Part shown: positions 60,841-64,000 of the stretch, one piece after another
Layout of the letters: every line of letters starts with the position of its first letter
Numbering within the stretch: position 1 is the first letter of the stretch
Assembly: GCA_052273485.1 (NCBI GenBank)
Contig: DAVZID010000007.1
Span: 9,055-73,054, forward strand
Direction: 5' to 3'
DNA length: 64,000 bases
DNA from: Anthropogastromicrobium sp052273485
GTDB lineage: Bacteria; Bacillota; Clostridia; Lachnospirales; Lachnospiraceae
Program-made: the position numbers and the translations under genes
The notes under the pieces: generated by a model
What the model saw: only the letters and a program-made list of their open reading frames with translations
The model's database searches: none
What the model was told of the DNA's origin: nothing

Positions 60841-61248
60841 CTATTTATTTTGCAAAATATAAGAAATCGCTTCATCAATGTTATCACTCAGGCGATTATC
60901 TGACACACCAACCACATGAAACATACATGTATTTACCGGCAATAGCACCTTTTGTGCTGCACAGGATGCCACCGCCTGCGCCATACGCGGTGTAATTTCG
61001 CCAAGCAGCGCATCCGCTGCAATAATTCCAATTGGCCCTACCACAAAATCAGCACCTTGCGTATTGACCACAACCGGGTTTTCTCCTGTTGCTGCCTTTA
61101 TTGCTCCTGCCTTCATCATCGCTGCAGTCGCCAGCGCATTTGTACCAACTGCGATTATTTCTTTTGTATCACCGCCTGATTTGATCCATCGGTCAATAAA
61201 GGTACTTCCCATACGGCCTCCCTGGCCATCAATGACTACTATCTTCAT
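60841..61248 (-). CDS. DUF3842 family protein
   Basis: A 135-residue protein starting MKIVVIDGQGGRMGSTFID, a Rossmann-like nucleotide-binding start, then VGTNALATAAMMKAGA and VGPIGIIAADALLGEITP. This is DUF3842, a small family of Clostridia with no assigned function. The glycine-rich start suggests binding of a nucleotide cofactor. It stands alone between the Na/Pi cotransporter and the divergent substrate-binding protein gene. Confidence 0.88.
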   Translation of the reverse strand: MKIVVIDGQGGRMGSTFIDRWIKSGGDTKEIIAVGTNALATAAMMKAGAIKAATGENPVVVNTQGADFVVGPIGIIAADALLGEITPRMAQAVASCAAQKVLLPVNTCMFHVVGVSDNRLSDNIDEAISYILQNK

Positions 61249-61359
61249 TTCTCATTTCTCCATTTCTTTTAAAATTGCTTACCACTTTTCGGATAATTCA
61301 TTTAAAAATTTGTCCGAATACTCTTATCAAGTCAATTATTGTTAAATTGCAAAGCAATA

Positions 61360-61386
61360 CAGCACTTTATAGTATATCATAAAGTG
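61360..61386. other. Inverted repeat in the intergenic region before the NMT1-like gene
   Basis: CACTTTAT and ATAAAGTG form a perfect 8-bp stem around an 8-base AT-rich loop. It could be an operator or a hairpin in the divergent region; the sequence does not say which. Confidence 0.45.
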
Positions 61387-61447
61387 GCCTTGAACGCTTC
61401 CCCTTTTTTTGCATATTCTAATCACAAACAGGATTCTGAGGTTTTCC

Positions 61448-62539
61448 ATGAACACCACGAACAATTTCTCTGTAACCGTTTTTCCTGTAAAAAATAAATT
61501 GAAAACAGGATTTTGTTATCTAGGTATTCTTTTGCTTTTGATTCTAGTCTGCACAACAATCGGCTGTACACCCCCAAAAAACGACAGTGAAACAAGAAAA
61601 GAACTGACATCTGTTACCTTAAACGAAGTCGCTCATTCGATCTTCTATGCGCCACAATATGCTGCAATTGAGCTTGGCTATTTTGAAGAAGAAGGGATTA
61701 AGCTGACACTTGACACTGGCTTTGGCGCTGACAAGACGATGACTGCACTGATCTCTGGAAATGCAGATATCGGCTTTATGGGCAGTGAGGCAAGTATCTA
61801 TACCTATCAGGAAGGCAATGACGACTATGCCGTCAATTTTGCTCAGCTGACCCAGCGTGCTGGTAACTTTCTTGTCGGGCGAAAAACTGACCCTGATTTT
61901 TCCTGGGACAAATTAAAAGGCACAACCGTGATCGGTGGTCGAAAGGGCGGTATGCCGGAGATGGTATTTGAATATATCTTAAAGAAAAATGGATTGACAC
62001 CGCAAGAGGATGTCACTATTGTCCAGAATATCGACTTTGGTTCTACCGCTGCTGCATTTGCTTCTGACACTTCTTTAAGCGACTATACCGTAGAATTTGA
62101 GCCTCATGCCACTTCTCTTGAGTTGTCTGGTGATGGCTATGTAGTGGCCTCTCTCGGCGTTGACTCTGGTTATGTTCCTTACACGGCCTACAGTGTCAAA
62201 AAGAGCTTTTTAAGTGCTCATCCAGATATCATACAAGGCTTCACCAATGCCATTCAAAAAGGTCTTATTTATGTCAATACACACAATGCAGATGAGATCG
62301 CCAAGGTGATCGCGCCGCAGTTTCCCGAAACAGATGTCAAGACAATCGCGATTATCGTAAACCGCTATCTGGAGCAAGACACCTGGAAGAATGACACCAT
62401 CTTTACGAAGGAAAGCTTTGATCTTCTTCAGGACATTTTGATCGGTTCTGGTGAATTAGATGCAAAGGTTTCTTACGATGATCTTGTGACAACGGTATAT
62501 GCAAAGGCTGCTATCGCAAAGATAAATAAAACCGACTAA
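61448..62539 (+). CDS. ABC transporter substrate-binding lipoprotein (NMT1/THI5-like)
   Basis: A 363-residue lipoprotein. A basic N-terminus leads into a long hydrophobic segment ending TTIGCTPP, a lipobox with acylated Cys about residue 40. The body has the NMT1/THI5 pattern (FYAPQYAAIELGYFEEEGIKL, ISGNADIGFMGSEASIYTY, YTAYSVKKSFLSAHPD), as in NitT/TauT-type transporters for nitrate, sulfonates, riboflavin or thiamine precursors. The start at 61448 has TGAGG before it; a longer frame starting with TTG lacks such a site. No permease or ATPase gene follows, so it is an orphan component here. No TPP or FMN riboswitch was found upstream. Confidence 0.85.
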   Translation: MNTTNNFSVTVFPVKNKLKTGFCYLGILLLLILVCTTIGCTPPKNDSETRKELTSVTLNEVAHSIFYAPQYAAIELGYFEEEGIKLTLDTGFGADKTMTALISGNADIGFMGSEASIYTYQEGNDDYAVNFAQLTQRAGNFLVGRKTDPDFSWDKLKGTTVIGGRKGGMPEMVFEYILKKNGLTPQEDVTIVQNIDFGSTAAAFASDTSLSDYTVEFEPHATSLELSGDGYVVASLGVDSGYVPYTAYSVKKSFLSAHPDIIQGFTNAIQKGLIYVNTHNADEIAKVIAPQFPETDVKTIAIIVNRYLEQDTWKNDTIFTKESFDLLQDILIGSGELDAKVSYDDLVTTVYAKAAIAKINKTD

Positions 62540-62682
62540 ATATTTATTAAACTTCCCTTTAATTATTTATTAAGTTTCCCTTAAAACGCATAAATTGCAA
62601 CAATATAGTTCTCAGATTGCTTTACAACATCATGAAAATATGATATTTTATACGTAACGCTAACAGAAAAGAGATACCGTTT

Positions 62683-62859
62683 ATGAAACGATTTAATATG
62701 CTGCATTGGGCAGCTTTTCTACTTATTATTATTGCACTGTTATGGCTGACAATCAGCTATTATTCGCTTCGGCAGATTCCTTTAAGTTCATTTTTGCTAT
62801 TATTTGCCGGAATTTTACTGTTGATTCTAGCGGAATATCGACATCTTAAAAAAAAGTAA
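62683..62859 (+). CDS. 58-residue two-helix membrane protein
   Basis: A short gene starting ATG at 62683 and ending TAA at 62857-62859. The product has a basic start (MKRFNMLHW), two hydrophobic helices (about residues 9-25 and 34-50) separated by a short polar turn (SYYSLRQIP), and a basic end (YRHLKKK). No family is recognised. GAAAAGAGAT upstream is a weak ribosome binding site. A perfect terminator overlaps its stop codon, which supports it as a real gene rather than chance. It may belong to the transcript of the substrate-binding protein gene 143 bp upstream. Confidence 0.55.
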   Translation: MKRFNMLHWAAFLLIIIALLWLTISYYSLRQIPLSSFLLLFAGILLLILAEYRHLKKK

Positions 62860-62884
62860 GTGGGTAACCCACTTACTTTTTTTG
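62848..62884 (+). terminator. Intrinsic terminator overlapping the small membrane-protein gene end
   Basis: AAAAAAGTAAGTGGGT and ACCCACTTACTTTTTTT form a near-perfect stem with the loop region TAAC and a T-run. The stop codon of the 58-residue gene is in the 5' arm. Confidence 0.88.
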
Positions 62885-63001
62885 TTCCTGTTCACGTCAA
62901 CAACTCGGTCATTGAATGGCCGAGGATTCCCGCGCCAGATTCCTAAAAAATTCCAACGTTTCATTCTTTGTTTTTATTCTTTTCTCTTTGCTTACAGTGC
63001 C

Positions 63002-63670
63002 TTACGACTTTCCTTCCTCATCCAAATGAATGACCGGCAAATTCCAGCGAAGCTGTGCTGCTAAGGCACGAATTACAAGTACCGCAATTCCACCAACAAC
63101 CATCGAAATGTTGAGTGAAACTGCACATTTTCGATAAAGAAGTACACAAATGATCGCTCCTACAATACATGCTGTCGCATAAATATGTTTCTGGAAAATA
63201 TACGGAATGGACTCCGACATCATATCGCGAAGTAGTCCGCCACCAACTCCCGTAACAGTACCAACAAAAACAAGTAAAAACCCACTTGCCTCTGGACGCT
63301 TTGCCAATGCCACTTCAATCCCAATCACAGTAAAAATAGCCAGTCCGAGTGTATCCATCACAAACAAAACCAGACTATACATCTCTCGAAAACCTACATG
63401 TGTCTGCTTCTTTTTATTGGCATAATGAATAACAAGAAAGGTAAGAACTGCGGTCAATGCTGCAATCACAACATCTGTAGAGTTTGTAAACATCTTCGGA
63501 GGATTGATTCCAAGCACGATATCTCTCGTCATACCGCCTCCTGTTGCCGTGACAACGCCGAGTACACACACACCAAATAAATCCATACGCTTTCGTATAC
63601 CAACCATTGCACCTGATATTGAAAATGCGATCGTTCCGATTATATCTAAAATCCAAATAAAAGCGTCCAT
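63002..63670 (-). CDS. Trimeric intracellular cation channel (TRIC) family protein
   Basis: A 222-residue membrane protein with about seven helices and two repeats, each with the family signature (GGGMTRDIVLG and GGGLLRDMM). Bacterial TRIC (UPF0126, YicG) proteins form trimeric potassium-permeable channels, though physiological roles are uncertain. The start at 63670 is the second of two nearby ATGs and has GGGAG eight bases before it. A longer frame reaches 63730 but extends past the family N-terminus. Confidence 0.9.
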   Translation of the reverse strand: MDAFIWILDIIGTIAFSISGAMVGIRKRMDLFGVCVLGVVTATGGGMTRDIVLGINPPKMFTNSTDVVIAALTAVLTFLVIHYANKKKQTHVGFREMYSLVLFVMDTLGLAIFTVIGIEVALAKRPEASGFLLVFVGTVTGVGGGLLRDMMSESIPYIFQKHIYATACIVGAIICVLLYRKCAVSLNISMVVGGIAVLVIRALAAQLRWNLPVIHLDEEGKS

Positions 63671-63750
63671 TTTCATTTCTCCCTTAACAAAATTGTTACC
63701 ATTCACGAAGCGTTCTGCACAAAATCGCATATTTGTGTATCGCTATGCGC

Positions 63751-63779
63751 GAAAAAATCCCCTGACAGACCGTCAGGGG
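63751..63779 (-). terminator. Intrinsic terminator behind tRNA-Gly
   Basis: CCCCTGAC and GTCAGGGG pair (63759-63766 with 63772-63779). On the minus strand ATTTTTT follows. It ends the tRNA-Gly transcript before the TRIC gene. Confidence 0.85.
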
Positions 63780-63786
63780 ACTAATA

Positions 63787-63858
63787 AGCGCGAGACGGGA
63801 TTCGAACCCGCGGCCCTCGCCTTGGGAAGGCGATGCTCCACCACTGAGCCACTCGCGC
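63787..63858 (-). tRNA. tRNA-Gly (anticodon CCC)
   Basis: The minus strand folds as a 72-nt cloverleaf: acceptor stem GCGCGAG/CTCGCGC, D arm GCTC/GAGC, anticodon stem TCGCC/GGCGA with loop TTCCCAA, T loop TTCGAAT. Discriminator T, CCA not encoded. Anticodon CCC reads GGG. Confidence 0.93.
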
Positions 63859-64000
63859 ATTATATATGCAAAAACAATGCTCCGATTATTCATCAGAAGC
63901 ATTATCCTCACAATCCTCTCCAAAAGGAATTTATTTTATCCCATATACCTTCAAAACTGCACACAAACATTTCATCCTTAAAACCTCAGTTCACAAACGC

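Noticed and set aside
61250..61447. A TPP or other riboswitch before the NMT1/THI5-like gene
   Set aside because: None of the conserved TPP or FMN aptamer strings was found; only a short inverted repeat is present.
63696..63923. A 75-codon open frame on the minus strand across the tRNA-Gly region
   Set aside because: It runs straight through a well-folded tRNA and a terminator and has no ribosome binding site.
1..64000. Prophage, integrative element or insertion sequence
   Set aside because: No integrase, transposase, phage structural gene, or att-like repeat at a tRNA was seen; both tRNA genes are intact with normal flanks.

Overview
The window reads as chromosome of a low-to-mid-GC, Gram-positive, spore-lineage Clostridia, most probably Lachnospiraceae. 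The reasons are the gene families present (DUF5688, DUF5662, DUF3842, YmxH/YlmC, a TIGR04086 membrane protein, HemZ, a YerC/YecD-type regulator, a YesN/YesM two-component pair), the strong AGGAGG ribosome binding sites, and the conserved order recJ - relA - MBL hydrolase - hemZ - hisS. The genus cannot be fixed from sequence alone. No phage, transposase, integrase or CRISPR array was seen.

Layout. (1) 1-4550: the end of a SpoVB/MurJ-type flippase, a DUF5662 gene, a cellobiose phosphorylase gene behind a clear promoter with a perfect 16-bp palindromic operator, and a small membrane protein. (2) 4547-10091, minus strand: a MoxR ATPase / DUF58 / transglutaminase membrane-protein cassette with an upstream membrane-anchored hypothetical gene. 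(3) 10121-16659, minus: aroE, a DUF5688 gene, tRNA-Arg(CCG), efp, aroK, yqeG, nrdR, ymxH and prfC. (4) 16746-28860, minus: a very large secreted glucosaminidase-like wall protein with seven repeats, hisS, hemZ, an MBL hydrolase, relA, a sugar-phosphate isomerase and recJ. (5) 28962-30720: a Y-family polymerase with a small overlapping partner gene. (6) 30935-35483: leuB-ilvD-ilvB for branched-chain amino acids. (7) 35850-37721: a TrpR-like regulator, an arginase-family protein and a HAD phosphatase.

(8) 37918-56548 is the accessory heart of the window, a uronate/plant-glycan utilisation locus. The minus arm runs from an ABC sugar-binding protein through two permeases, a cytoplasmic GH28 enzyme, an 814-residue protein of no recognised family, uxuA and uxuB. 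The divergent plus arm carries a YesN-type response regulator, a YesM-type histidine kinase and a third membrane-anchored protein. A second plus-strand operon follows with a KdgF-like cupin, a NifU-like protein and a GH38 alpha-mannosidase. The control region holds two divergent sigma-A promoters and two direct repeats 21 bp apart beside the binding-protein promoter, as expected for an AraC-type activator. Hairpin terminators behind the binding-protein gene and behind the permeases probably step down expression along the operon. The inferred flow is: oligosaccharide import, intracellular hydrolysis by GH28 and the unknown enzyme, then conversion of fructuronate through mannonate to 2-keto-3-deoxygluconate by UxuB and UxuA.

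(9) 56679-64000: a zinc-ribbon/TPM-domain pair, a Na/phosphate cotransporter with a PhoU tail, DUF3842, an orphan NMT1-like substrate-binding lipoprotein, a 58-residue two-helix membrane protein, a TRIC-type channel and tRNA-Gly(CCC).

The most unusual non-coding signals are two related, highly structured intergenic elements flanking the uronate locus (37804-37898 and 52634-52825), and an 18-bp perfect inverted repeat that buries the ymxH start codon (14982-15043).
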